From NCBI GenBank assembly GCA_019425105.1, contig JAHYYD010000012.1:1-19946 (forward strand): a stretch of 19,946 nucleotides of DNA. The letters run 5' to 3'. Numbering within the stretch: position 1 is the stretch's first letter; every line of letters starts with the position of its first letter. The notes beneath the pieces are model-generated. The model saw nothing but the letters and a program-made list of their open reading frames with translations, had not been told where the DNA came from and did no database searches. Positions 1 through 7,306 of this stretch are shown one piece after another. A program made the translations under genes and the position numbers. This DNA is from Actinomycetota bacterium. GTDB taxonomy: Bacteria; Actinomycetota; Actinomycetes; Actinomycetales; Actinomycetaceae.

Positions 1-428
1 AACAGGCATAAAAAACAAACAAACACACTATCGAGTTCACAAACAACACCCACACGATCAAGCACACACGAATCTCTCGCATGTTTTCGAAAGGCGTTTC
101 GCGCCATGTTTCCGCGACCCGAGCTTCTCGCTTCGTTCGCTGCCGTTCGGCGCAACAAGGAAAACAATACGCACTTCTTCCAACACCGTCAAGTCAAGCG
201 CAATTACCTCGCTTCTCAATACGTTTCCCCAGCATTTCAACGATTACAGCCTTCAGACTGGCTCACTTTGCCCCAAAATCACCCAATTTCATGCGCCAGA
301 CCACAAAGATTTGGCCGAAATGTGCGCCAGCACTCTCAACATTCCACAGTAACCTGCCTCCAACGCCGGTCCATCAGGGGCCCAGCCTGCACAGATGGCC
401 GCCGCCATCACATTTTTTAGTAAACTCT
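1..428. other. AT-richer non-coding leader region upstream of the symporter
   Basis: This stretch holds no gene I can support on either strand. It is visibly richer in A and T than the rest of the window. Open frames crossing it lack the GC-rich third-position bias of the real genes here, have no ribosome-binding site and resemble no known family. Only a very short inverted repeat is visible at 88-101 (CGAAA, four-base loop, TTTCG). I looked for a glycine riboswitch, because AGCS transporters are often controlled by one, and saw no matching core. It is probably an intergenic regulatory region, possibly shared with a gene to the left of the window. Confidence 0.5.
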
Positions 429-457
429 TTACCTTTTGTTGACCCTGGCGCTATACT
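429..457 (+). promoter_or_regulatory. Putative sigma70-type promoter of the AGCS symporter gene
   Basis: A TATACT hexamer at 452-457 matches five of six positions of the -10 consensus. Seventeen bases upstream lies TTACCT (429-434), a weak -35. The predicted transcript start is about 50 bases before the ATG at 516. The stretch from about 415 to 440 is T-rich, as is common around actinobacterial promoters. This is visible in the sequence only; no transcript data support it. Confidence 0.45.
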
Positions 458-515
458 CGTGCTCACACCGCGGCCTCGCCGCGTCAACGAACATCCATCA
501 ACGCTAGGAAAAACG

Positions 516-1985
516 ATGAATGGAACCCTGCGTCCGGCTTTCGACCTCGCCGGCACCCTGGATACGATCTCGGGCTTCATGTATACGTACGTGCTCGTCG
601 CGCTCCTGATCGGCGTCGGCCTGTACTTCTTCATTCGCACGCGCGCCCTGCCGCTGCGCCTCTTTAAGGAAGCGATCCGCGTCGTCACCGAGCCGCCGCA
701 AGAGGAAGGCGAGGTCTCTTCGTTCCGTGCCCTGATGGTGTCCACGGCCTCGCGCGTGGGCGTCGGCAACATCGCCGGTGTTGCGACCGCCGTGACACTG
801 GGCGGCGCGGGCGCTGTCTTCTGGATGTGGGTCATCGCGACGCTTGGCGGCGCCTCTGCGTTTATCGAGTCGACGCTCGCGCAGATTTACAAGAAGCAGG
901 GACCCCACCACTCCTACGGTGGCCCCGCCTACTACATTCAGATGGCGCTCAAGCAGAACTGGTTGGCCACGCTCTTCGCCTCGGTCCTCATCCTGACCTA
1001 CATGGGCGGCTTCAACCTGCTGGCATCCTTCAACGTTGCTGACGCGTTCACCGGGTACAGCTGGGCGAACGAGTGGACGCCGTGGATCGTCGGCGCCGTG
1101 CTCGCGGTGCTCATGGCCGGCTCGATCTTCGGCGGCACGCGTCGCCTCACCGACGTCACGGGCCTTCTCGTCCCGGTCATGGCGATCATCTACCTGGGTG
1201 TCGGCTTCGTCGTCATCGTGCTCAACTACCAGAACATTCCCGCGATGTTCGCAGCTATCTTCCGCAGCGCTTTCGACTTCCCGGCTATCTTCGGCGGTTT
1301 CACCGGCTCGGCCATGATGCTCGGCATTAAGCGTGGCCTCTACTCGAACGAGGCTGGCGTCGGTTCGGCTCCGAACGCCGCCGCCTCCGCTTCCGTGTCG
1401 CACCCCGCCAAGCAGGGCCTCGTCCAGATGCTGTCCGTCTTCATCGACACGATGGTGATCTGCACGCTCACCGCTTTCGTGGTGCTCTCCTCGGGAGTCG
1501 GTTCGGATAGCGGTGTGACGGGCGCTCCCCTCGTGAAGGATGCTATGGCGACGGTCCTCGGCCAGGGCCCCGCGCAGGTCTTCATCTCGGTCGCCCTGTT
1601 CCTCTTCGCGTTCACGACGCTGGTCGGTAACTTCTATTACGCCGAGGTCAACTTCCGCTTCCTGCTGCGCAACGTGCACATGAAGCACTGGATGCTCTCG
1701 ATCTTCCGCGCCGTCGCCGCGCTGCTCGTCTTCGCGGGCGCCCTGCTCAAGTTCGAGGTCGCGTGGAACCTGGGCGACATCCTGATGGGCCTCATGGCGC
1801 TCATCAACCTGCCCGTCATCGTCATTTTGGGCAACCAGGCCATCCGCTGCGCGAACGACTACGTCGCCCAGCGCAAGGCCGGCCTCGAGCCGCACTTCAA
1901 GGCCTCCTCGATCGGCCTGAACCCCGACGAGCTGGACTTCTGGAAGGACGACGCTCCCGTCGCCTCCGAGAAGACCAACGCGTAA
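516..1985 (+). CDS. AGCS-family sodium:alanine/glycine symporter
   Basis: An integral membrane protein of 489 residues, a normal length for the alanine/glycine:cation symporter family (AlsT, DagA, GlyP), which imports small neutral amino acids with sodium. The family signature is visible as VGVGNIAGVATAV followed by GGAGAVFWMW, with about ten further hydrophobic segments such as the one starting PWIVGAVLAVLMAGSIFGG. The frame stays open further upstream, but codon usage only becomes typical at this ATG, and AGGAA sits at a suitable distance before it. The C-terminus is charged and probably cytoplasmic. It is the only plus-strand gene here, apparently monocistronic, with a hairpin 22 bases after the TAA. 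The family is clear. The substrate (alanine, glycine or glutamine) cannot be read from the sequence, and nothing links it to the sugar genes. Confidence 0.93.
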   Translation: MNGTLRPAFDLAGTLDTISGFMYTYVLVALLIGVGLYFFIRTRALPLRLFKEAIRVVTEPPQEEGEVSSFRALMVSTASRVGVGNIAGVATAVTLGGAGAVFWMWVIATLGGASAFIESTLAQIYKKQGPHHSYGGPAYYIQMALKQNWLATLFASVLILTYMGGFNLLASFNVADAFTGYSWANEWTPWIVGAVLAVLMAGSIFGGTRRLTDVTGLLVPVMAIIYLGVGFVVIVLNYQNIPAMFAAIFRSAFDFPAIFGGFTGSAMMLGIKRGLYSNEAGVGSAPNAAASASVSHPAKQGLVQMLSVFIDTMVICTLTAFVVLSSGVGSDSGVTGAPLVKDAMATVLGQGPAQVFISVALFLFAFTTLVGNFYYAEVNFRFLLRNVHMKHWMLSIFRAVAALLVFAGALLKFEVAWNLGDILMGLMALINLPVIVILGNQAIRCANDYVAQRKAGLEPHFKASSIGLNPDELDFWKDDAPVASEKTNA

Positions 1986-2007
1986 GGGTCCTCTCCCCGA
2001 GCAAACT

Positions 2008-2047
2008 GCCCCGGCCTCGTTCCTCCACGTGGGGACGAGGCCGGGGC
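2008..2047. terminator. GC-rich hairpin between convergent genes
   Basis: Perfect 13-bp inverted repeat: GCCCCGGCCTCGT at 2008-2020 and ACGAGGCCGGGGC at 2035-2047, with a 14-base loop. It lies between the symporter stop (1985) and the stop of the convergent minus-strand gene (2133), so it can serve as a terminator in both directions. No real T-run follows on the plus strand. The arms belong to the GACGAGGCCGGGGC element repeated through this window. Confidence 0.7.
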
Positions 2048-2132
2048 TTCGCTATGCGCATCGGCGCGGTCATCGCGTTCGGCCAGGGGGCGTGCCCCAG
2101 CCGCACGTGGGTTCTCAGCCCGCGTCTGCGCG

Positions 2133-2960
2133 CTACACCGACGTTTGCGCGAAGCGCACTCGAATCTGCACTCCGCCGACGTGCCCGCACGCCGACAGGG
2201 CTCGAGCCACTGCATCGGCGGCCCACCCGAGCATCTCAGGCCGGTCGTGCGGGGCACGCAGAACGGCAGTCGCTCCGGTGCCGGAGGCCATGGAGGACTC
2301 CACAGAAAGCCCCATCTGCACACACGAGGCCACGGCCTCGTCGAAGCCCGAGCAGGACAGAACCTGTCTCCCATATCGCACACCCGTCTCCACGTAGATG
2401 AGTGGACCGGGGACCAGCAGAGATGAATCGAGCGCGCCGATTAGCAGGCTCCCGTCCTCCCACGGCTTGTTCGCGGTGAAGCGCGCATACTCCCGCGGCA
2501 GCTCACACTCAAAGACACACTCGTCGACGCGCACATCGGCGACGAGCTCGAGGGTGGCCACGGAGGCAATCACAGATGCCACGAACGGGATGTGTGCGCT
2601 CGTGTCCCCGAGCCACGTGTCGACGATCGCGTGGCACATCGCTCGGGCGGCGCCGTCCGCGGCAGGGTCCCCCGCCATGCCGGGCACTCTCTGCCCATCA
2701 ACGCCCCTGCCGAGCGGCGGCGCCTCGATGTCACCGACGAAAAAGTCGAAGACGTAGAGCCCGTGATGGGCTTGATTATCGTCGTAGTCCGCGAACCCCA
2801 GCCTCGTGCCGACAAGCACGGAGAGGAAGGCATCGTAGAGGCACTCGCTGTCCTGCGCAAAGAGGTCCGCCGCGTGCGGCGTGCGCGGGGACATCTGCCC
2901 GCACAGCCAGGCGTACAGCGCCACGTAGCGCTCCTGCGAGGCGTGATCGTTGACCGTCAT
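2133..2960 (-). CDS. Hypothetical protein, acidic, 275 aa
   Basis: I do not recognise this protein. It has 275 residues, is rather acidic and appears soluble, with no signal peptide or obvious membrane helix. The start at 2960 is chosen because GAGGAGG lies seven to eight bases upstream; longer readings extend back through the hairpin at 3020-3057 and are unlikely. Visible features are an N-terminal helical segment rich in aromatics, a stretch around DNQAHHGLYVFDFFVGDIEA, and a C-terminal half of alternating beta-like segments ending VGGVQIRVRFAQTSV. Third-position GC bias and the strong ribosome site support a real gene. It follows the catabolic operon on the same strand but has its own putative promoter and is separated by a hairpin, so a shared role is not implied. 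Confidence 0.75.
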   Translation of the reverse strand: MTVNDHASQERYVALYAWLCGQMSPRTPHAADLFAQDSECLYDAFLSVLVGTRLGFADYDDNQAHHGLYVFDFFVGDIEAPPLGRGVDGQRVPGMAGDPAADGAARAMCHAIVDTWLGDTSAHIPFVASVIASVATLELVADVRVDECVFECELPREYARFTANKPWEDGSLLIGALDSSLLVPGPLIYVETGVRYGRQVLSCSGFDEAVASCVQMGLSVESSMASGTGATAVLRAPHDRPEMLGWAADAVARALSACGHVGGVQIRVRFAQTSV

Positions 2961-2999
2961 GGGAACCTCCTCGTTCCATCCCGCAACGCTTGCCCCCTC

Positions 3000-3008
3000 A
3001 TTATCGCA
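3000..3008 (-). promoter_or_regulatory. Putative extended -10 promoter of the hypothetical gene
   Basis: On the minus strand TGCGATAAT (plus-strand ATTATCGCA) gives a TGn-extended -10 matching five of six consensus positions, about 40 bases upstream of the ATG at 2960. No good -35 is present, because that position falls inside the hairpin at 3020-3057. Low to moderate support. Confidence 0.35.
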
Positions 3009-3019
3009 GAAACACGAAG

Positions 3020-3057
3020 GCCCCGGCCTCGTCCAGACAAACAGACGAGGCCGGGGC
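3020..3057 (-). terminator. Hairpin terminator after the dehydrogenase operon
   Basis: Perfect 14-bp inverted repeat: GCCCCGGCCTCGTC (3020-3033) and GACGAGGCCGGGGC (3044-3057), with a 10-base loop. It begins 19 bases after the stop of the SorE-like dehydrogenase and is followed on the minus strand by CTTCGTGTTTCTG, a loosely T-rich tail. It is the best-formed copy of the repeated element and probably ends the operon. Confidence 0.7.
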
Positions 3058-3076
3058 AAAGGTCTCAGCAGGTTGC

Positions 3077-4678
3077 TCAGCGGGTGGCGAGCAGCGCCTC
3101 CTCGGCCTCCTTGGTCCACAGGCCGGCGGCGTCAAGCTTCGCGGCAACCGTCGGCAGCTTCTCGGCGAGCTCAGACACGGGGGTCAGGCCCATGTCGTGC
3201 ATCATCGGGAAGACCATGATCTTGCCGCCCGAGGTACGGTTCATCACCGCGTTGATGGCGTCGCCGAAGCCCGCCATGCCGGTGATCGCCCACAGGGAGA
3301 TCGTGGTGTCGATGATGCCGGCTTCGATCTTGCGCAGGACCGTGCGCATGTCGGAGACATCCGAGCCGGAGGTGCCCAGCATGAAGATCTGGCGCTCGAT
3401 GATGCCCTGCAGGTCGAAGTCGCCGAACGTGCCGGCCGGGATACCGGCAAACGCGTTCAGGATGCCACCCTCGGCCAGCAGGTCGACGGCCTGGGAGACC
3501 AGCGCCGGGACGGGCACGAGGCACGTCGCGTAGGTGTAGCCGTACTCCAGGGGCGTCGAGGAGGTGTTGACGATGTCCAGCGGCACGCCGTTCTTCTCGG
3601 CGGTCGGGCCGACAACCTTCGTCAAGTTGGCCAGTCGCTCGTCCGACAGGTCGGTGCCCACGACGCTGATGCCGGGAACACCGGAGGTGACGGCGCGCAT
3701 CGTGTGCATGACGCCCATCGGGCCGGCAGCGCCGACGAACACGCACTTATCGTTCTCGCGCAGATCGCCGTTGGCGGGGATCCAGGCGTAGCCTTCGCGC
3801 GGATCCGAGCCGGTCGTACCGCAGAAGCGGATGAAGTCGTAGTGAACGCGGCCGATGTCCAGGGACACCTTGCGCGAAATCTTCTCGCCGCCCAAGACGA
3901 CACACATGGTGCCGCGGGTGCCGATCAGGAGCGCAGCCTTCTCGATCGCGTCGGCGTCCGAGCCAAAGAACACGACGTCGTCGAATTCGCCCTCCACGCC
4001 CTCGATGGCATCGGCGGCAACGCGCACGACCTCGGCGGGCTTGTGCTCGGCGGTCAGAGCGTCGATGTCGCCCTCACCGACGACCAGCAGGCGGCCGCCA
4101 TCGGCGACGTGGTTGCGCTCGGCCCACGCGTAGGAGCCCTCGACGGTCGCCCAAGGCTCGATGAGGCCGACGGCCGCGGCCGACGGGCCCTCCGACACGT
4201 GGATGAGGAACTCTTCCCCGTCCGGGGACACGACGCAGCGCTCGTCGACGACGACGAACTCCTCGAGGGCGCCGTCGAAGTTATAGCCGAACGCGCCGTT
4301 CGACTTCGCGGTACGCAGATGCTTCCAGTCGGCCTGGACCAGCAGACGGTCGCCGACCTTGAAGTGCGTGACGGACTCGCCGACCTTCACGACGCGGACG
4401 ACGGGCTCGTGGCCGGGCGTCACGGCCTCCTGGTTCGGGTGGTAGGACGGAATGTCCTTGAGGGCGTCCAGGTCGATACCCGCCACCACGTCCGACTTGC
4501 GCGGGTGGCCATCGAACTGGTGGAGCAGCTTCGTATCAGAGAAGCAAATGCCGCAGGCTTCGACCTCGAGCATGATCTGCGCCGGGCCAACGGGGTCAAC
4601 GGGCTTCGCCGGGTTAACGACGAACTCTTCCTTGCCGACGATCTGAATCGCGTACTGGGTGGCGGGAATCTGGGTCAT
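3077..4678 (-). CDS. Zinc-type medium-chain dehydrogenase, L-sorbose-1-phosphate reductase-like, duplicated Rossmann region
   Basis: A 533-residue medium-chain dehydrogenase/reductase. Likely catalytic zinc ligands are Cys42 (ACGICFSD), His90-Glu91 (TPGHEP) and Glu174 (LIEPWA). The four-cysteine structural zinc lobe is absent. The C-terminal half (311-490) has the dinucleotide motif VGAAGPMG (315-322), then GTDLSDERLA, GVPLDIVNT and GILNAFAG, a pattern I recall from SorE, which reduces L-sorbose-1-phosphate to glucitol-6-phosphate. Length is well above the usual 350-410 because residues about 195-290 look like a degenerate first copy of the nucleotide-binding fold. The ATG at 4678 is preceded by AAAGAG; an upstream in-frame GTG at 4693 is less likely. 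It is the last gene of the operon. A polyol-phosphate/ketose-phosphate oxidoreductase role is inferred; the substrate is unknown. Confidence 0.85.
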   Translation of the reverse strand: MTQIPATQYAIQIVGKEEFVVNPAKPVDPVGPAQIMLEVEACGICFSDTKLLHQFDGHPRKSDVVAGIDLDALKDIPSYHPNQEAVTPGHEPVVRVVKVGESVTHFKVGDRLLVQADWKHLRTAKSNGAFGYNFDGALEEFVVVDERCVVSPDGEEFLIHVSEGPSAAAVGLIEPWATVEGSYAWAERNHVADGGRLLVVGEGDIDALTAEHKPAEVVRVAADAIEGVEGEFDDVVFFGSDADAIEKAALLIGTRGTMCVVLGGEKISRKVSLDIGRVHYDFIRFCGTTGSDPREGYAWIPANGDLRENDKCVFVGAAGPMGVMHTMRAVTSGVPGISVVGTDLSDERLANLTKVVGPTAEKNGVPLDIVNTSSTPLEYGYTYATCLVPVPALVSQAVDLLAEGGILNAFAGIPAGTFGDFDLQGIIERQIFMLGTSGSDVSDMRTVLRKIEAGIIDTTISLWAITGMAGFGDAINAVMNRTSGGKIMVFPMMHDMGLTPVSELAEKLPTVAAKLDAAGLWTKEAEEALLATR

Positions 4679-4723
4679 GACTGACTCTTTCACTGGAAAA
4701 ACAACTGGACGTGGGAAGAAAAG

Positions 4724-4771
4724 ACGAGGCCGGGGAGCTGGCGAGAAACCCGCATGTGTCCCCGGCCTCGT
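4724..4771 (-). other. Intercistronic hairpin between the SDR and SorE-like genes
   Basis: Perfect 13-bp arms ACGAGGCCGGGGA (4724-4736) and TCCCCGGCCTCGT (4759-4771) with a 22-base loop fill the 99-base gap between the two genes. No T-run follows on the minus strand, so it is more likely an RNA-stabilising or partial-termination element within the operon than a full terminator. Confidence 0.6.
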
Positions 4772-4777
4772 AAGAAG

Positions 4778-5800
4778 TCAGGAGAGCATCACCTGGCCGC
4801 CCGTGACGGGCACGGCCTGGCCGGTCTCGTATTCCTGCTCGACGATGTAGAAGATCGCGCGCAGAACGTCAATGCCCTGGGCGCCGCGGCGCATAGGGAC
4901 CTTCGCCTCGTAGAACTCCTTAACGTCGGCGACTGTCTTGGCGCCGGGGACCTTGCCGGAGTTCAGGTACTGGACGAAGAGGCCGCGGTCCGGGTCGGAC
5001 CAGAGCGGGCCGTCGTAGAAGTTGCCGGGGCAGATCGCGTTGACCTTCACGCCGTGAGCAACCATCTCGAGGGCGAAGGACTGCACCAGGCCGATGCCGC
5101 CGAACTTGGAGCCCGCGTAGGCGGCGTTCTTGTTCGAGCCGACGAGGCCGGACTTGGAGTTGATCTGAATGATGTCGGTCAGCCACTCGGGCGCGGTGGA
5201 GTGCTGGCGGGCCAGGAGCTGGCCCAGGTGCTTGGTGACGAGGAAGAATGCCACGTAGTTGATGTCCGTGGACAGGCGGAACGCGGAGGCGTCCTGCTCG
5301 AGGACGGAGCCCGCGCGCACGATGCCCGCGTTGGAGACGACCAGGTCGAGGCCGCCGGTGACGCGCTCGATCTCGGAGGCCATCGCCGCGACAGACTCCT
5401 CGTCTGCGACGTTGACCGTGATCGGGTGTGCGACGCCTTCGCCGCCGAGCTCGGCCGCCTTCGCGACGGCACCCTCACCGTTCAGGTCGGCGATGAACAC
5501 GAAGCAGCCGGCGTCGACCAGGCCGCGCGCGATCTCCGCGCCAAATCCCTGGGCGCCACCCGTCACGAGGGCGACGCGGCCGTTGATGGTGCGCTCGCCG
5601 GTAGTGGTGGCGCGAACCTCGAAAGTCTCCTCGCCTGCGCGCACGACGACGGGAAGCTCCTTCTCCTTCAGGGAGCAGGAGCACACCTCGGTGAGCGGAC
5701 CGTCGAAGGTGACGGTCGGCACGTCCGAGCTGGGGGCCACGATGACCGGGCGGCCGAGGGCCTTGAGGAAAAGCCCACGTACCTCGGGAGCGTTACTCAT
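4778..5800 (-). CDS. SDR-family sugar/polyol-phosphate dehydrogenase, sorbitol-6-phosphate dehydrogenase-like
   Basis: A 340-residue short-chain dehydrogenase. The Rossmann motif TGGAQGFG is at 80-87, NAG at 157-159, and the catalytic region INSKSG (213-218) precedes Tyr228-x3-Lys232. IIQINSKSG, SKFGGIGLVQS, a KVP-basic-RG stretch and the terminal VTGGQVM closely follow what I recall of SrlD/SorD, the enzyme interconverting glucitol-6-phosphate and fructose-6-phosphate. It differs in carrying about 73 extra N-terminal residues of unknown fold, including a CSCSLKEKELPVVV segment. The ATG at 5800 has AAAGAGAG upstream. It starts 27 bases after the PHP gene stop, so co-transcription is likely. 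By analogy it oxidises a polyol phosphate to a ketose phosphate, distal to the phosphate, with NAD(P). The actual substrate is inferred only. Confidence 0.87.
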   Translation of the reverse strand: MSNAPEVRGLFLKALGRPVIVAPSSDVPTVTFDGPLTEVCSCSLKEKELPVVVRAGEETFEVRATTTGERTINGRVALVTGGAQGFGAEIARGLVDAGCFVFIADLNGEGAVAKAAELGGEGVAHPITVNVADEESVAAMASEIERVTGGLDLVVSNAGIVRAGSVLEQDASAFRLSTDINYVAFFLVTKHLGQLLARQHSTAPEWLTDIIQINSKSGLVGSNKNAAYAGSKFGGIGLVQSFALEMVAHGVKVNAICPGNFYDGPLWSDPDRGLFVQYLNSGKVPGAKTVADVKEFYEAKVPMRRGAQGIDVLRAIFYIVEQEYETGQAVPVTGGQVMLS

Positions 5801-5827
5801 GATGTCTCTCTTTCTTGACGATGCTCG

Positions 5828-7147
5828 TCAGTTAATCGAAGTGGCTCGGGCGGCGACGTCGGCGGCATCCTCACCGTCGGCAATCGCGCGGCCCAGGGGC
5901 GCGTACTCGGTGATGCGCTCGGCGAGAGCCTCAGGGGTCAGGCGACCCGTGCGGCCCAGCAGGTGCAGGGACGGATCCACGGAAGACAGGGCCTCGTGCG
6001 CGACGAGGGCCCACGTGGCCTCGTTGAGGTCCGCGAACTCGGGGCGACGCAGCTCCTCGCAGGTGAAACGCTGGCGGGGCTGGTTGATATCCACGCCCGA
6101 GATCTCGAGCATGCCGTGGGCGGCCGCGAGCGCGTGGATGCGCTCGAGCTGCTCGGGGGTGTTGCGCGGGGGCATGTAGGTCACGGCGCGCAGACCGATG
6201 GACTCCATGTACTCGAAGAGCTCGTCGAGGAACGCGTCCTCGAACTTCTCAGCCTTCTTGTCGCCCGTCGGCGAGGCGGATACGTCGCCCAGGTAGGCGT
6301 AGGTGGCGATCGCGCCGACCGAGTCGGCGAACTCGACGACCTCGGCCGCGCTCGGCAGCTCGTCGGTGGGCTGGATGTAGATGCGATCCAGGTAGTTGGC
6401 CTTCAGGACGCCCAGCAGGTCATACATGAGGTGCGGGTTGTCCTTGTCGGACAGGACGCGCGCGAGGGAGGCGGGAACCTCAACGCCCATCGAATCCAGG
6501 CCCTGGACCAGGGCGGGGCCGCGGCCAAAACCGCGGATCAGGGCCGAGGCCATGGCAGCCAGCAGGTGACGCTCGGTGATGCCGCCGCCATTGGCGTACT
6601 GGGAGATGCCGACCATGTCCGCCTGGGGATCGAAGGGCTCCAGGCCCAGGTCGGTGAGGATCTTGCCCGCGCTCTCAGCCATGGCGAGGGTGCGCTCAAG
6701 GCGGGCGGCGCGCTTGGGGGCAAGCCACTCGGCGACCTTCTCGCGGGCCGGCGCAGGCACGCCCTGCACCGTCATGTAGGCCACGCCCACGGAGTCAGGG
6801 TTGTTGAGCTTACGCTGCGCGAGCGGCGTTCCCTCTCCGAAGCGGGCGCGAATCTCAAAGCCGGTGACGGAACCCATGCCCAGAATGCGGGTGGCCTCAC
6901 TCATCTCGGCTGCCGCGCCGATCGAATCGTGATCGACCGAGCCGACAACGCGCAGGCCGTTACGCCGCGCCAGCAGCGCCGCGTGGGTGGGCGTGTAGGG
7001 GCTAAACGAGAAGCACGTGTGGATGTGGTTGTTCGACTCGGGCACCCAGCTGGGGAAGTGCTCGTCGGCGACCACCGCGCGCAGCGCCTCGATGCGCTGG
7101 ACCGGGGTGGCGGCCGGATCGTTGGTGATGTCCATGGGTTCTGCCAT
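5828..7147 (-). CDS. PHP-domain protein with altered metal ligands
   Basis: About 439 residues. The N-terminal half has PHP (polymerase and histidinol phosphatase) motifs: NNHIHTCFS with His41 and His43, SVDHDS with Asp72-His73, and TGFEIRA. The C-terminal part resembles the end of PHP proteins (NTPEQLERIHALAAAHGM, then GVDIN), but the usual AHPG-like motif reads AYLG, and the usual final D-x-H reads D-I-N. The middle (about 120-260) is helical and unrecognised. Family members are mostly metal-dependent phosphatases, so a sugar-phosphate phosphatase or isomerase in the pathway is possible but unproven. The start is uncertain: ATG at 7147 directly abuts GAAGAG, and ATG at 7135 has that site about 12 bases upstream. 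It is fourth in line after E2-E3-E1 and precedes the SDR gene. Confidence 0.75.
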   Translation of the reverse strand: MAEPMDITNDPAATPVQRIEALRAVVADEHFPSWVPESNNHIHTCFSFSPYTPTHAALLARRNGLRVVGSVDHDSIGAAAEMSEATRILGMGSVTGFEIRARFGEGTPLAQRKLNNPDSVGVAYMTVQGVPAPAREKVAEWLAPKRAARLERTLAMAESAGKILTDLGLEPFDPQADMVGISQYANGGGITERHLLAAMASALIRGFGRGPALVQGLDSMGVEVPASLARVLSDKDNPHLMYDLLGVLKANYLDRIYIQPTDELPSAAEVVEFADSVGAIATYAYLGDVSASPTGDKKAEKFEDAFLDELFEYMESIGLRAVTYMPPRNTPEQLERIHALAAAHGMLEISGVDINQPRQRFTCEELRRPEFADLNEATWALVAHEALSSVDPSLHLLGRTGRLTPEALAERITEYAPLGRAIADGEDAADVAARATSIN

Positions 7148-7191
7148 CTCTTCGTTGGGTGGAGAAAAACGGTGATGAATCAAGAATGTGG

Positions 7192-7235
7192 GCGAGGCCG
7201 GGGCTCGGTGAGGAGGAGTGTGGCCCCGGCCTCGC
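7192..7235 (-). other. Intercistronic hairpin upstream of the PHP-domain gene
   Basis: Perfect 13-bp arms GCGAGGCCGGGGC (7192-7204) and GCCCCGGCCTCGC (7223-7235) with an 18-base loop. It lies in the 159-base gap between the E1 stop and the PHP start, and is another copy of the window's repeated hairpin element, with GCG replacing ACG at the arm end. It may be a partial terminator or an RNA-processing/stability element. Confidence 0.6.
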
Positions 7236-7266
7236 TAGCTCGCGTCAGGGAATGCGAGCCAGGTAC

Positions 7267-7300
7267 GGGGGCGGGCCGGAAAGGGGAACGACCCGCCCCC
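7267..7300 (-). other. Second GC hairpin immediately after the E1 gene
   Basis: Perfect 9-bp arms GGGGGCGGG (7267-7275) and CCCGCCCCC (7292-7300) with a 16-base loop, starting six bases after the E1 stop on the minus strand. It is unrelated in sequence to the repeated element next to it. Two stacked hairpins suggest an attenuation point between E1 and the downstream genes. There is no T-run. Confidence 0.5.
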
Positions 7301-7306
7301 AACGCC

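Noticed and set aside
81..515. N-terminal extension of the symporter by 145 residues
   Set aside because: The added stretch has low GC and atypical codons, no hydrophobic pattern and no ribosome site. The family N-terminus and AGGAA support the ATG at 516.
1..515. Glycine riboswitch upstream of the AGCS gene
   Set aside because: I could not find the conserved glycine-aptamer core or the paired tandem layout; only small chance hairpins are visible.
2008..7235. The repeated GC-rich units as a CRISPR array or attachment sites
   Set aside because: Copies are kilobases apart, each is internally palindromic, and spacing is irregular; no cas or integrase genes are present.
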